From Arthrobacter sp. (GTDB lineage Bacteria > Actinomycetota > Actinomycetes > Actinomycetales > Micrococcaceae): DNA of 64,000 nt. The notes under the pieces were generated by a model. It searched no databases and was not told where the DNA came from. It saw only the letters and a program-made list of their open reading frames with translations. The stretch is from the NCBI GenBank assembly GCA_023264815.1, contig JAHFUZ010000021.1:1-64000 (forward strand), in the 5' to 3' direction. The stretch's first letter is position 1, and each line of letters opens with the position of its first letter. The translations under genes were made by a program, and so were the position numbers. Positions 17,347-26,226 of this stretch are shown in pieces.

Positions 17347-17859
17347 GCCGATGCCGCCCGGTTGACTGGGATACACGAGCGCGGTGGCAATGGCGGAAAT
17401 GCCTTCACTCCGGCCGGTGAAACCCAGGCCGTCGCTGGTGGTGGCCGTGACGCTGACCGGTGCGTTCGCCGCCGCGCTCAGGACGTCCTGGGACTCCAGG
17501 CGCCGCGGCCCGAACTTGGGCCGGTTGGCCACAAACTGCACGGCGACGTTGCCGATCTCAAACCCTGCCGCCCGGACGATCCGTGCTGCCTCGGCCAGGA
17601 GTGTGGTCCCGGATGCCCCGGCGAACTCCGGGCGGTCCGTGCCGAAATGGGTGCCGAGGTCCCCGATGCCGGCGGCCGAGAAGAGGGCGTCGGCAGCGGC
17701 ATGGGCAACGGGATCGCCGTCCGAGTGCCCGGCCAGGCCGCGTTCGCCTTCCCAGAGCAGCCCGCCCAGCCACAGCGGGCGGGGGTGGTCCTCGGAGGCG
17801 TACGCGTGGACATCCAGTCCGATGCCGGTGCGGGGAAGGATCATCCTGGCGTCACTCAT
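17344..17859 (-). CDS. ispF: 2-C-methyl-D-erythritol 2,4-cyclodiphosphate synthase
   Basis: 171 residues. It performs the fifth step of the MEP isoprenoid pathway. Metal-ligand and active-site segments are GIGLDVHAY (Asp, His), [19 protein letters not shown], and the conserved [14 protein letters not shown] near the C-terminus. ATG 17859 follows the ispD stop by two bases, with GGAGG inside the end of ispD, so it is translationally linked to ispD. The frame opens six codons earlier within ispD. Confidence 0.93.
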   Translation of the reverse strand: MSDARMILPRTGIGLDVHAYASEDHPRPLWLGGLLWEGERGLAGHSDGDPVAHAAADALFSAAGIGDLGTHFGTDRPEFAGASGTTLLAEAARIVRAAGFEIGNVAVQFVANRPKFGPRRLESQDVLSAAANAPVSVTATTSDGLGFTGRSEGISAIATALVYPSQPGGIG

Positions 17860-17861
17860 GC

Positions 17862-18659
17862 TTAGCCCTCCACCCAACGGATGCCCAGCGGGCCTTCCAG
17901 CAGTCCTTCGGCGATGATCAGGTCCAGGGGTGTGGTGATCTTCAGCGACTGGGTTGAGCCGTGGACCGCGTGCACGGGAACTCCGAGCAGTTCCACCAGC
18001 ATGGCGTCATCGGTGACCGCAGCCGCCTGTTTGTCGCCGAAGCCTTCCGCAGCCTGGTGGGCCTGGAGCAGCGTGGACAGCCGGAATCCTTGGGGTGTCT
18101 GGACCGAGCGCAGTTCTTCCCGCGGGGCAGTCCCGGTGACGAGTTCCGGTGCGATCACGGTGTCGTCACCGCTGGTGCGCGTTACGGTCTTGACGGTATC
18201 CACCACAGGCACTGCGGGAATCACGGCGACGGCGCCGGCAGCGAGTGAGTCCACCACGCGGTGGAAGACGGCTTCGGGGGCCAGCGCCCTGGCGGCGTCG
18301 TGCACCAGTACCGCTTCGGTGCCGTCGAGCAGGGCACCCAGCGCCGACCGGACGGAGGCGGCCCGGGTGGCGCCGCCGTCGACCGTTGTGAGCAGGGGGA
18401 TCTGCGCCTCGGGGTTCCCGGCCCGCAGCTCCGCCTCGAAGGACCCGCAGAGTTCCTGGAGGGCGGTATCGCCCGGCGGCAGAGCCACGCAGATTTGACG
18501 TGCAACGCCGGCGGCGGCCACGCCGCGGAGGGCATGGGTGAGGATGGTGTCGCTTCCCAAAGGGACCCGCGCCTTGGGCATCCCGTAGCCGAGCCGCTCG
18601 CCGGAACCGGCGGCGACAATAACGACGGCGGTGACGGGGCGGGGCAGTCCGTTGTTCAT
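17862..18659 (-). CDS. ispD: 2-C-methyl-D-erythritol 4-phosphate cytidylyltransferase
   Basis: 265 residues. It couples MEP to CTP. The nucleotide-binding motif [15 protein letters not shown] (residues ~16-30) and [14 protein letters not shown] are diagnostic. ATG 18659 is chosen because the family N-terminus ([11 protein letters not shown]) starts here and TAGGCT lies seven bases upstream; the open frame reaches 18740 but that part is inside the carD terminator. Operon with ispF. Confidence 0.93.
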   Translation of the reverse strand: MNNGLPRPVTAVVIVAAGSGERLGYGMPKARVPLGSDTILTHALRGVAAAGVARQICVALPPGDTALQELCGSFEAELRAGNPEAQIPLLTTVDGGATRAASVRSALGALLDGTEAVLVHDAARALAPEAVFHRVVDSLAAGAVAVIPAVPVVDTVKTVTRTSGDDTVIAPELVTGTAPREELRSVQTPQGFRLSTLLQAHQAAEGFGDKQAAAVTDDAMLVELLGVPVHAVHGSTQSLKITTPLDLIIAEGLLEGPLGIRWVEG

Positions 18660-18666
18660 GGCGTCT

Positions 18667-18672
18667 AGCCTA
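18667..18672 (-). promoter_or_regulatory. -10 element of ispD, leaderless type
   Basis: TAGGCT on the minus strand ends seven bases before ATG 18659, just after the carD terminator. This implies ispDF has its own promoter rather than depending on read-through from carD. Confidence 0.6.
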
Positions 18673-18738
18673 CGTCCCGTCCTGCGGGTCTGCTGGAAGG
18701 GACCTTCGTTGAGTGGGCGCCAGCCCCACAAAAAGGGC

Positions 18739-18775
18739 AAAAAGAAACCCCGGAGGTACTTGAGTACCCCCGGGG
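18739..18775 (-). terminator. Terminator of carD
   Basis: On the minus strand a GC-rich stem with one small asymmetry (18775-18748, CCCCGG and GGTACT arms) is followed by TTTCTTTTT. It lies nine bases past the carD stop. Confidence 0.85.
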
Positions 18776-18783
18776 ATCAATTC

Positions 18784-19266
18784 TTAGGAAGCCAGAACCT
18801 CGTCAAGAACGCTTGCGGCCTTCTCTTCATCGGTCTTCTCAGCCAAGGCAAGTTCCGAAATCAGAATCTGCCGGGCTTTGGCCAGCATGCGCTTCTCACC
18901 TGCGGAAAGTCCCCGGTCGTGGTCCCGGCGCCACAGGTCGCGGACAACCTCTGCCACCTTGATGACGTCACCGGAAGCAAGCTTCTCCAGATTTGCCTTG
19001 TATCTGCGCGACCAGTTGGTGGGCTCCTCGGTGAACTCGGCACGGAGTACGTCAAATACGTGCTCCAGGCCTTCTTTGCCCACTACGTCCCGGACCCCAA
19101 CAAGGTCAACGTTCTCTGCTGGAACTTCAATGGTCAGATCACCCTGAGCCACCTTGAGCTTGAGATACATCTTCTCTTCGCCCTTGACGGTGCGCATCTT
19201 GATTTCTTCAATTTTGGCTGCACCGTGGTGAGGGTAAACTACTGTCTCGCCGACCTCAAATACCAT
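18784..19266 (-). CDS. carD: CarD-family RNA polymerase-binding transcription regulator
   Basis: 160 residues, the usual size. The N-terminal Tudor-like RNA polymerase interaction domain ([20 protein letters not shown]) is followed by the helical DNA-binding domain with [13 protein letters not shown] and the [12 protein letters not shown]-like helix. In actinobacteria CarD stabilises open complexes, notably at rRNA promoters. ATG 19266 has GGGGAA about eight bases upstream; a longer frame to 19302 is unnecessary. Monocistronic, ending at its own terminator. Confidence 0.94.
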   Translation of the reverse strand: MVFEVGETVVYPHHGAAKIEEIKMRTVKGEEKMYLKLKVAQGDLTIEVPAENVDLVGVRDVVGKEGLEHVFDVLRAEFTEEPTNWSRRYKANLEKLASGDVIKVAEVVRDLWRRDHDRGLSAGEKRMLAKARQILISELALAEKTDEEKAASVLDEVLAS

Positions 19267-19522
19267 GTAAACATTCCCCTTTCCCGCAGACCAGTTTATC
19301 ACGATTAAGGCATATGACTGGCCGGGAACGGGGCGCGGAACCCAGTAAATACGCGGAAAATGCCCCGAATCGACCCCCTTGGACCCCTTGACGGATGCAG
19401 ATAATAGTGCATGCAGGGTCCGCTGCCAAGGACAGTATGACCAGCCGGAATCCTTGTTTGGGGGCGTTTGGCGCTAGGCTATGGGCTGAATAATGTTTCC
19501 ACACTCTCAAGGAGTACGTGAC

Positions 19523-20083
19523 GTGCGTTTCACTGCGATGAACCGGGCCCAGAGCGGCAAACTGGCGCTGGCGGCGGGGGCCCTTGCCCTGGGCCTGGCA
19601 ACGATGACCGGCTGCGGCTACATCAACCCCCAGCAGACCACTCACCAGTACTCCTCCTCCGACGGCATCCGCGCAGACCTCGGCCCGCTCCAGCTGCGGA
19701 ACATGCTGATCGTTTCCGCTGGCGAGGACAAGCCCGGCCGCCTCATCGGCGCTGTGTACAACTCCTCGTCTAAGGACGTCAAGCTGACGGTCAACGGCGC
19801 ACAGGGCTCACAGACGCAGGTGCCCGTCAAAGCCAACTCCTACACGCTGCTCAACGGTTCCACCGATGAGGCAATCCTCAGCACCAGCGGCGGCATTGCC
19901 GGTTCCCTGGTGGACCTCAAGATCGCCGAGGACGGCACCAACGTCTCCAAGTCAGTCAAGGTGCCCGTTCTGGATGCCACGCTGCCTGAGTACAAGGAAT
20001 ACCTCCCGGCCGGCAGCGAGCCGACAGGTTCCGCGTCACCGACCCCGTCGCCGTCGGCAAGCTCCACGGGCGCAGCCCACTAG
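19523..20083 (+). CDS. Secreted lipoprotein of unknown function
   Basis: 186 residues starting at GTG 19523 with AAGGAG eight bases upstream. A signal sequence with hydrophobic core ends in the lipobox MTGC (Cys ~31), predicting lipid anchoring outside the membrane. Residues ~45-160 form a beta-rich domain (LRNMLIVSAGEDKPGRLIG, VKVPVLD) of a kind common in actinobacterial DNA-modulation-type lipoproteins, and the tail is Ser/Pro-rich. I do not recognise a function. It stands alone between carD and the regX3 terminator. Confidence 0.82.
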   Translation: MRFTAMNRAQSGKLALAAGALALGLATMTGCGYINPQQTTHQYSSSDGIRADLGPLQLRNMLIVSAGEDKPGRLIGAVYNSSSKDVKLTVNGAQGSQTQVPVKANSYTLLNGSTDEAILSTSGGIAGSLVDLKIAEDGTNVSKSVKVPVLDATLPEYKEYLPAGSEPTGSASPTPSPSASSTGAAH

Positions 20084-20098
20084 GCAGCAGCAGACAGC

Positions 20099-20135
20099 AA
20101 AAAGGAGGGGCTCCCCGTGGGGAGCCCCTCCTTTT
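20099..20135. terminator. Bidirectional terminator between lipoprotein gene and regX3
   Basis: A 14-bp perfect GC-rich stem flanked by A-run and TTTT lies between the converging genes. Confidence 0.88.
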
Positions 20136-20173
20136 GCGTCTGCCTTTGCGTGCCGGACGTTGCCGGCACGGAC

Positions 20174-20854
20174 CTACGGCTCGAACTTGTAGCCGAGGCC
20201 GCGGACCGTTACAAGGTAACGCGGCACTGAGGGGTCGGGTTCGATCTTGCCGCGGAGCCGCTTGACGTGGACATCGAGGGTTTTGGTGTCCCCCACGTAA
20301 TCCGAACCCCACACGCGGTCTATCAGCTGCCCCCGGGTCAGCACGCGACCGGAGTTGCGCAGCAACATTTCCAGCAGCTCGAATTCCTTCAGCGGCAGGA
20401 GCACCTGCTCGCCGTCCACGCTGACCACGTGCCGTTCGATGTCCATCCGGACGGGCCCGGCCTGGACCGTCGCAGAGATCAGCTCTTCGGGTTCGCCCTG
20501 CCGGCGGAGCACAGCCCGCACGCGGGCCACCAGCTCGCGGGAGGAATACGGCTTGGTGACGTAGTCGTCGGCACCCAGCTCCAGGCCCACCACCTTGTCG
20601 ATCTCGGAGTCCTTGGCTGTCAGCATGATGACCGGCACACTGGAGCGCTGGCGCAGCTGGCGGCAGACCTCCGTGCCGGACAACCCCGGCAGCTGCAGGT
20701 CCAGCAGGACCAGGTCCGCCCCGTTCCGGTCAAACTCGGTGATGGCGTCGAGGCCGTTGTCCACTACCTCGACCTCGAATCCTTCCTTGCCCAGCAAATA
20801 GGACAACGGATCGCTGAACGACTCCTCGTCCTCGACAATCAAAATCCTGCTCAA
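20174..20854 (-). CDS. regX3: OmpR/PhoB-family response regulator
   Basis: 226 residues. Receiver domain with acidic pair E8-D9, phospho-acceptor D52 (LVLLDLQLPG) and Lys in MLTAKDSE, then a winged-helix DNA-binding domain (VWGSDYVGDTKTLDVHVKRLRGKI). It is the partner of SenX3 and controls phosphate-starvation genes in actinobacteria. The start is an unusual TTG at 20854, overlapping the senX3 stop (TTGA) with AGGAG upstream, so translation is coupled. Confidence 0.92.
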   Translation of the reverse strand: MSRILIVEDEESFSDPLSYLLGKEGFEVEVVDNGLDAITEFDRNGADLVLLDLQLPGLSGTEVCRQLRQRSSVPVIMLTAKDSEIDKVVGLELGADDYVTKPYSSRELVARVRAVLRRQGEPEELISATVQAGPVRMDIERHVVSVDGEQVLLPLKEFELLEMLLRNSGRVLTRGQLIDRVWGSDYVGDTKTLDVHVKRLRGKIEPDPSVPRYLVTVRGLGYKFEP

Positions 20855-22068
20855 GCGCTGGCTCCTTGCTCATGTACGCCGCGTTCTTTGACACGCTCGG
20901 GTACGGCTCGATCGTTGACAACTGAAGTTTCCGGCTCGTCCTGGCTCTCCATCTCGGGAAGCCTGAGGGTGAACGTGGACCCCTGCCCGGGGCGGGACCA
21001 CAACGTCACCTCGCCGCCGTGGTTCGAGGCAACGTGCTTGACGATGCTCAGGCCCAGGCCGGTGCCGCCGGTGTGGCGCGACCGGGCGGCATCCACCCGG
21101 TAGAAACGCTCGAAAACCCGTTCCTGGTCCTCCGGGGTCATCCCCTCGCCCTGGTCCGTAACGGAGACGGCGATGAGTCCGTCCTTCGACCGGACACCCA
21201 CGCCGACCCTGGTGTTCTCCGGTGAGTAGCGGATGGCGTTGTCGATCAGGTTACGAAGGGCTGTCACCAGCAGGTCCCGGTCGCCATAGACCGTGGCATC
21301 CACACGCTCACCCACAACAATCTGGATTTTCTTGCTTTCTGCGGGCAACTGGGAACGGTCCACGGCTTCGGTGATGACAGCGTTGATGTCTACGGCTTTG
21401 CCCTCCTGGGATACGCTGGCGCCCTGGAGGCGGGAGAGTTCAATAATGTCCTGCACCAGCGCTGCCAGCCGGCCTGTCTCCTTGTGCATCCGCTTGGCGA
21501 ACCGGCGGACGGCCTGTTCGTCGTCCGCCGAGGATTCGAGGGCCTCGGCGAGCAGGGATATGGCCCCCACAGGGGTCTTCAGCTCGTGGGATACGTTCGC
21601 CACGAAGTCGTTGCGGATCTCCTCGGTGCGGGTGATCTCGGTGCGGTCATCGGCCAGCAGGAGGATATATTCCTCGCCCAGCATGGCCGCACGGACCTGC
21701 ACGATGATGGTGCCCTGGCCCAGGGGACCGCGCGGAAGCTCGAGCTTCTTCTCCAGGATCACACCATCCCGGCGCACACCGGCCGTCATGTCCAGCAGTT
21801 CCTTATGGACCACCGTGTGGCCGCGGACCAGGCCGTAGGCATACGCCGCAGGGTTTGCCCGCACCACGCCGTCCACCGCATCCACCACAACAAAGGCACG
21901 GCCGACGACGGCCAGCACCTCGGCTGCGCCTTTCGGCAGGGCGAGCTCGTCCATGTCGACGTCCACCAGTTGGCGCTGCCTTTCGCTGACCCTGAAGGCG
22001 AGTACGCCAAAGGTGCCGAGCGCCAGGCCGACCAGCCCGGCGATGACACTCATGAGCATAGGATCCAC
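20851..22068 (-). CDS. senX3: Phosphate-responsive sensor histidine kinase
   Basis: 405 residues from GTG 22068 (ATG 22059 is an alternative with better spacing to the GGAG). One N-terminal membrane segment (~6-25), a PAS-like domain (~45-140), HisKA with NVSHELKTP (His ~161) and HATPase_c with DNAIRYSPEN, TGGTGLGLSIVKHV. It phosphorylates RegX3 under low phosphate. Divergent from phoU, whose product restrains this kinase in relatives; a PHO-box-like repeat lies between the genes. Confidence 0.92.
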   Translation of the reverse strand: MDPMLMSVIAGLVGLALGTFGVLAFRVSERQRQLVDVDMDELALPKGAAEVLAVVGRAFVVVDAVDGVVRANPAAYAYGLVRGHTVVHKELLDMTAGVRRDGVILEKKLELPRGPLGQGTIIVQVRAAMLGEEYILLLADDRTEITRTEEIRNDFVANVSHELKTPVGAISLLAEALESSADDEQAVRRFAKRMHKETGRLAALVQDIIELSRLQGASVSQEGKAVDINAVITEAVDRSQLPAESKKIQIVVGERVDATVYGDRDLLVTALRNLIDNAIRYSPENTRVGVGVRSKDGLIAVSVTDQGEGMTPEDQERVFERFYRVDAARSRHTGGTGLGLSIVKHVASNHGGEVTLWSRPGQGSTFTLRLPEMESQDEPETSVVNDRAVPERVKERGVHEQGASA

Positions 22069-22128
22069 AACTCCAGCTTATGCTGTGGTTAGCGGCCTGC
22101 CGGTGCGTCCGGGGCCGTTCCACGGACG

Positions 22129-22172
22129 GTTCAGCTAACGTTCATCTACAAGAGACTTTTCGTTCACCGCAC
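22129..22172. promoter_or_regulatory. PHO-box-like direct repeat (RegX3/PhoP site)
   Basis: Four 11-base units in register: GTTCAGCTAAC, GTTCATCTACA, a non-matching unit, and GTTCACCGCAC. Three of four carry the GTTCA(C/T)C core known from actinobacterial PHO boxes; a further GTTCCAC unit sits one base out of register at 22117. It lies between senX3 and phoU, suggesting autoregulation of the system. Binding is inferred. Confidence 0.65.
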
Positions 22173-22261
22173 GCTGGCAGAGTTACGGGTTGGAGTGCCG
22201 AACGGCGACATGAATCCCGTCTGCCATATAGGGGGCGGGATTCCAAAGAAAGGACGCCCCT

Positions 22262-22915
22262 GTGCGTAAGGTTTTTCAGGAAGAGCTGTCTCACGTCGGC
22301 GAGCAGCTGGTCGAGATTTCCAAACTGGTCAGCGAAGCCATGGAGAAGGCCAACACGTCCTTCCAGGTTGCAGACGTTGACCTCGCGGAGGACGTCATTG
22401 CCGCGGACGCCCGCATCGATTTCCTGCAGAACAGCCTGGATGAACGCGCCATCGACATCCTCGCCCTGCAGGGTCCGGTAGCCAGCGACCTCCGGATGAT
22501 CGTTGGCTCCCTCCGGATGAGCGCCTCCCTGGAGCGGATGGGCGACCTCGCCCGGCACATCGCCCAGCTGGCCCGCCTGCGCTTCCCGTCCACGGTGATC
22601 CCCGCGGCCATGGCGGACACCTTCAAGAAGATGGCCGAGCAGGACCAGCTGATTGCTGACAAGCTCACCGTGCTCCTGGAAAGCCGGGATCTCGAAGTGG
22701 CCCGCGACATCCTCAAGGCCAACGCCATCATCGACGACCTTCACCTGAGCGTGTTCAAGGCCATCGCTTCCCCGGACTGGGCCGAGTCGCCCGCCACCAC
22801 CGTGGACGTTGCCCTCGCGAGCCGCTACTTCGAACGCTTCGCCGACCACGGCGTCTCCGTGGCACGCAAGGTCACCTACCTGGTGACCGGCGAATGGCAG
22901 CCGCAGGGCCTCTAG
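22262..22915 (+). CDS. phoU: Phosphate signalling complex protein PhoU
   Basis: 217 residues with the two repeated three-helix PhoU bundles (~20-100 and ~120-205), including RIDFLQNSLDERAI and the metal-binding E/D-rich helices. It couples phosphate transport status to SenX3 and represses the Pho response. GTG 22262 has AAAGGA upstream. Monocistronic, closed by the hairpin at 22932. Confidence 0.92.
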   Translation: MRKVFQEELSHVGEQLVEISKLVSEAMEKANTSFQVADVDLAEDVIAADARIDFLQNSLDERAIDILALQGPVASDLRMIVGSLRMSASLERMGDLARHIAQLARLRFPSTVIPAAMADTFKKMAEQDQLIADKLTVLLESRDLEVARDILKANAIIDDLHLSVFKAIASPDWAESPATTVDVALASRYFERFADHGVSVARKVTYLVTGEWQPQGL

Positions 22916-22931
22916 CCCCACTTTCACCGCG

Positions 22932-22976
22932 AACGACGGCGGGCCGGTCACCTGAGGTGACCGGCCCGCCGTCGTT
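22932..22976. terminator. Bidirectional terminator between phoU and gpmA
   Basis: A 21-bp perfect inverted repeat with a three-base loop lies between the converging genes. There is only a weak T tract. Confidence 0.82.
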
Positions 22977-22990
22977 ATTGCTGCTTTTGC

Positions 22991-23737
22991 CTATTTCTTG
23001 CCCTGGTTGGCAACGGCCAGGATGGCCTCTGCTGCGGCGTCCGGGTCAAGGTAGGTGCCGCCCGGCTTGATGGGCTGGAAGTCCTCGTCCAGGTCGTACA
23101 CCAGCGGGATGCCCGTGGGGATGTTCAGGCTGGCGATGGCGTCGTCGCTGATGCCGTCAAGGTGCTTGACCAGCGCGCGCAGGGAGTTGCCGTGGGCAGT
23201 GACCAGGACGGTCTTGCCGGCCTTCAGGTCTGCCTTGATGTCCGACTCCCAGTACGGCAGCAGGCGGACCAGGACGTCCTTGAGGCACTCGGTACGCGGC
23301 AGGGCGTCGCCGAGGTCCGCGTAGCGGGGGTCATGGGCCTGGGAGAACTCGCTGTCGTCGGACAGGGGCGGCGGCGGGGTGTCGTAGCTGCGACGCCATT
23401 CCATGAACTGCTCTTCGCCGAACTCGGCCAGGGTCTGCGCCTTGTCCTTGCCCTGCAGGGCGCCGTAGTGGCGCTCGTTCAGGCGCCAGTCGCGCTTGAC
23501 CGGGATCCAGCCGCGGTCTGCCTTGTCCAGTGTGATGTTCGCCGTGTTGATGGCGCGCTTGAGCAGTGACGTGTACAGGACATCGGGGAGGACGTTGTTT
23601 TCCACCAGGAGCTCACCGCCGCGGGCCGCTTCCGCGCGGCCCTGGTCGTTGAGGTCAACATCCACCCAGCCGGTGAACAGGTTCTTGGCGTTCCATTCGC
23701 TGTGGCCGTGGCGCAGCAGAATCAGCTTGTAAGTCAT
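22991..23737 (-). CDS. gpmA: 2,3-bisphosphoglycerate-dependent phosphoglycerate mutase
   Basis: 248 residues, typical length. Interconverts 3- and 2-phosphoglycerate. It has [10 protein letters not shown] (phospho-His ~11), [11 protein letters not shown] and [14 protein letters not shown] (second His). ATG 23737 is chosen because TAGGAT lies seven bases upstream; the frame opens 12 codons earlier. Adjacent to the SenX3 locus as in mycobacteria. Confidence 0.94.
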   Translation of the reverse strand: MTYKLILLRHGHSEWNAKNLFTGWVDVDLNDQGRAEAARGGELLVENNVLPDVLYTSLLKRAINTANITLDKADRGWIPVKRDWRLNERHYGALQGKDKAQTLAEFGEEQFMEWRRSYDTPPPPLSDDSEFSQAHDPRYADLGDALPRTECLKDVLVRLLPYWESDIKADLKAGKTVLVTAHGNSLRALVKHLDGISDDAIASLNIPTGIPLVYDLDEDFQPIKPGGTYLDPDAAAEAILAVANQGKK

Positions 23738-23744
23738 GATTTTT

Positions 23745-23750
23745 ATCCTA
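23745..23750 (-). promoter_or_regulatory. -10 element of gpmA, leaderless type
   Basis: TAGGAT on the minus strand ends seven bases before ATG 23737; the bases between are A/T-rich without a ribosome site. Confidence 0.6.
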
Positions 23751-23788
23751 GCCGAGGCCGCGCCGGAGCCCACTTTGCGTTACAGGGA

Positions 23789-23794
23789 TAGGGT
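23789..23794 (+). promoter_or_regulatory. -10 element of the methyltransferase gene, leaderless type
   Basis: TAGGGT ends six bases before GTG 23801. Confidence 0.55.
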
Positions 23795-23800
23795 TGGGCC

Positions 23801-24637
23801 GTGGTGCAAAAGGCTGAACGGGTGAGCTCTCCCCATCATCGCAGCGGCAAGCCGGTAGGAAACGTCACCCGCGGCACCACCAACCCCAACCGGATGCGCC
23901 GCGTGGACCGCTGGCTGACCGGCCCGCAGGCCTGGCGCCTGCGCGCTGCCACCGACCCCCTCGTGGTTGACCTTGGCTACGGCGCAACGCCGGCCACCGC
24001 CGTCGAACTCTTTGAACGCCTCCGCGGCACCCGGCCGGACGTGCGGATGTACGGCGTGGAGATCGAACCGGAACGTGTGCGGGCGGCCAAGGCGCTGGAG
24101 CAGCCGGGCCTGAGCTTCCAAGTGGGCGGCTTCGAGTTGGCCCTGCCCGGGCGCCCGGTGCTGGTGCGTGCCTTTAACGTCCTGAGGCAGTACGAAGAGG
24201 CAGACGTGGCAGGGATCTGGCGGCTGGTCCAGGGCCGGCTCTCCCCCGGCGGGCTTTTCATCGACGGGACCTGCGATGAGATTGGCCGGCGCGTAACCTG
24301 GATTGCCCTCGATGACCAGCGGCCGCTGTCCCTGAGCATGTCCGTGCGGTTCGGCAGTTTTGACCTGCCCTCAGACCTTGCCGAGCGCCTGCCCAAGGCC
24401 CTCATCCACCGCAACGTCCCCGGCGAACCGGTGCACCGGCTGATGCAGGCCATGGACCGCGCCTGGCTGGAGTCGGCGGCGCTGGCATCATTCGGTAACC
24501 GGCAGCGCTGGCAAGCAATGTGCAAGGCACTGCGCGACGGCGGGTGGCCGGTCCAGGACGGGCCGGCGCGGTGGCGCCTGGGCGAACTAACGGTGGACTG
24601 GGAGGCGGTGGCGCCGGGAGGTCACCAGGGACCGTAA
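23801..24637 (+). CDS. Class I SAM-dependent methyltransferase
   Basis: 278 residues. SAM-binding motif I is VVDLGYGATPATAVELF (~54-70) and an acidic residue follows in YGVEIEPERVRAAK. The rest matches no specific substrate class that I can name. The start is GTG 23801 behind a leaderless-type -10. Divergent from gpmA; its 3' end overlaps the convergent small membrane-protein gene by 16 bases. Confidence 0.82.
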   Translation: MVQKAERVSSPHHRSGKPVGNVTRGTTNPNRMRRVDRWLTGPQAWRLRAATDPLVVDLGYGATPATAVELFERLRGTRPDVRMYGVEIEPERVRAAKALEQPGLSFQVGGFELALPGRPVLVRAFNVLRQYEEADVAGIWRLVQGRLSPGGLFIDGTCDEIGRRVTWIALDDQRPLSLSMSVRFGSFDLPSDLAERLPKALIHRNVPGEPVHRLMQAMDRAWLESAALASFGNRQRWQAMCKALRDGGWPVQDGPARWRLGELTVDWEAVAPGGHQGP

Positions 24638-24972
24638 GGTCCGGTGTTGCGGCTGCCGCCGCGGCCCGCGTCCTTGACGGCGGGACGGACGTCGGCGAGG
24701 TAGACCGAGGCCGCCACCACTGCGGCCAGGCCGAACAGGCCGATGGTGCCGAAGATGCCGCCGCTGCTGAACAGCGAAATGGTGCCGATCAGGGTGGCAC
24801 CGCCGGTCAGCGCCAGCCAAAACGTCTTGGTGCGCTTGCCGGTGGCTTCAAAGGCGGCGGACTTGTGCCGGACGCAGTCAAGCAGCGCCCACACTTCAAG
24901 TCCGAGCGCCACCAGGGCAAGGATAAAAAACACTGCCTGCTCAACAGGCCGAATAATCAGTTCACCGTCCAC
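24622..24972 (-). CDS. Small membrane protein, DUF2516 family
   Basis: 116 residues with about three hydrophobic segments (~12-32, ~48-66, ~70-92) and a Gly-rich polar tail ending GPYGPW. The arrangement and the EVWALLDCVRHKSAAF segment match DUF2516 proteins of actinobacteria, whose role is unknown. GTG 24972 is six bases after TAGGCT. It directly follows the cystathionine-synthase-like gene on the same strand. Confidence 0.82.
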   Translation of the reverse strand: MDGELIIRPVEQAVFFILALVALGLEVWALLDCVRHKSAAFEATGKRTKTFWLALTGGATLIGTISLFSSGGIFGTIGLFGLAAVVAASVYLADVRPAVKDAGRGGSRNTGPYGPW

Positions 24973-24978
24973 CGTCCA

Positions 24979-24984
24979 AGCCTA
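24979..24984 (-). promoter_or_regulatory. -10 element of the DUF2516 gene, made from the upstream stop codon
   Basis: TAGGCT on the minus strand ends six bases before GTG 24972. Its TAG is the stop codon of the upstream PLP-enzyme gene. Confidence 0.6.
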
Positions 24985-26172
24985 GCCGCCCAGCGAGTCC
25001 AGCGCCTGTTTCAAATCGGCCCAGAGGTCTTCAACATTCTCAATGCCGACGCTCAGGCGCACCAGGTTCTCCGGAACGCTCAGCGGTTCGGCGGCGTGCC
25101 GCCGGCGCCGTTCGATCAGTGACTCCACGCCGCCCAGTGAGGTGGCAGGGAGCCACAACTTCAGGGCGCGCACGAGCTTGTCCGCCGCGCCGGCCCCGTC
25201 AAGGCCGGCGGCCGGCGCGATCTGCACGCACACGATTGATCCGAAACCTGTCATCTGCGACTTCGCCCGTTCGTGGCCGGGGTCGGCGGGAAGTCCGGGG
25301 AAGCGGATGCTCTCGATGAGGGGATGCGCGCTGAGGCGTTCCGCCAGGACCGCGGCGGACGCCTGGGACCGTTCCACGCGCAGGGCCAAGGTCCGGAGCC
25401 CCCGCAGTGCCAGCCAGGCTTCGAAGGGACCCGCGATGCCGCCGTGGATGGTGCGGTGGTGCAGGAGCGCCGCCCGGATGTCCGGGTTCGGGGTCACCAG
25501 GGCGCCGAGGACAACGTCGGAATGGCCGGCCAGGTACTTGGTCACCGAATGCAGCACGACGTCGGAGCCCAGGGACAGGGGCTGCTGGACCAGCGGGGTG
25601 GAAAAGGTGTTGTCCGTGACCACGATGGCGCCCACGGCGTGGGCCGCGGCCGTCAGTTCGCGGATGTCGGCGATACCGAGCATGGGGTTGGTGGGGCTTT
25701 CCAGCCACAGCATCCTGGCCGCCTTGGCGTCGGGTCCCTGCGGGGCAAGCTGTTCCTTGACCGCGTCCGTGTCCGCGATGTCCACCGTCCGGAGTTCCAG
25801 GAATCCCTTCTGCGCCAGCTCTGCAGCCATCACCAGCGACCCCGCGTAGCTGTGCGAGGGCATGACCAGGACCCCACCGGCGGGCAGGAGCGAGAGGGCA
25901 GAACTGACGGCGGCAAGCCCCGACGCGTACAGCAGCCCGGGAAGCGCGGATCCTTCCAGCCGGCCGAGGGCCTCCTCGAAGGGATCCCAGGTAGGGTTCG
26001 CGTACCGGCCGTAGCCGCGGTCTCCGTCCGACAGGGCCCCCGTCCCGAAATACGTGGACGACAGCACGAGGGGCGGGTTGACCGGTTCGTCATGCCCGCG
26101 CGGGGGCCGGCCGGCGGCAACCACCACGGTTTCGGCGGACAGGGACGCTGCGTGGTGTTCCGTGAGACTCAT
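24982..26172 (-). CDS. Trans-sulfuration-type PLP enzyme (cystathionine gamma-synthase/lyase family)
   Basis: 396 residues of the Cys/Met metabolism PLP family. It shows GYGRYANPTWDPFEEALGRLE, YASGLAAVSSAL, the PLP-lysine motif SVTKYLAGHSDVVLGA and SLGGVESLIERR. The exact reaction (gamma-synthase, gamma- or beta-lyase) cannot be fixed. The start ATG 26172 is seven bases after TACGCT. Divergent from tmk; the two -10 elements are about 30 bases apart. Confidence 0.88.
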   Translation of the reverse strand: MSLTEHHAASLSAETVVVAAGRPPRGHDEPVNPPLVLSSTYFGTGALSDGDRGYGRYANPTWDPFEEALGRLEGSALPGLLYASGLAAVSSALSLLPAGGVLVMPSHSYAGSLVMAAELAQKGFLELRTVDIADTDAVKEQLAPQGPDAKAARMLWLESPTNPMLGIADIRELTAAAHAVGAIVVTDNTFSTPLVQQPLSLGSDVVLHSVTKYLAGHSDVVLGALVTPNPDIRAALLHHRTIHGGIAGPFEAWLALRGLRTLALRVERSQASAAVLAERLSAHPLIESIRFPGLPADPGHERAKSQMTGFGSIVCVQIAPAAGLDGAGAADKLVRALKLWLPATSLGGVESLIERRRRHAAEPLSVPENLVRLSVGIENVEDLWADLKQALDSLGG

Positions 26173-26179
26173 GAGTGAA

Positions 26180-26185
26180 AGCGTA
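26180..26185 (-). promoter_or_regulatory. -10 element of the PLP-enzyme gene, leaderless type
   Basis: TACGCT on the minus strand ends seven bases before ATG 26172. Confidence 0.5.
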
Positions 26186-26214
26186 CTTCGACGCCCGCAG
26201 GCCCCTGAAGTCGG

Positions 26215-26220
26215 TAGGCT
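26215..26220 (+). promoter_or_regulatory. -10 element of tmk, leaderless type
   Basis: TAGGCT ends six bases before GTG 26227. No clear -35 hexamer at standard spacing. Confidence 0.6.
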
Positions 26221-26226
26221 GGGACA

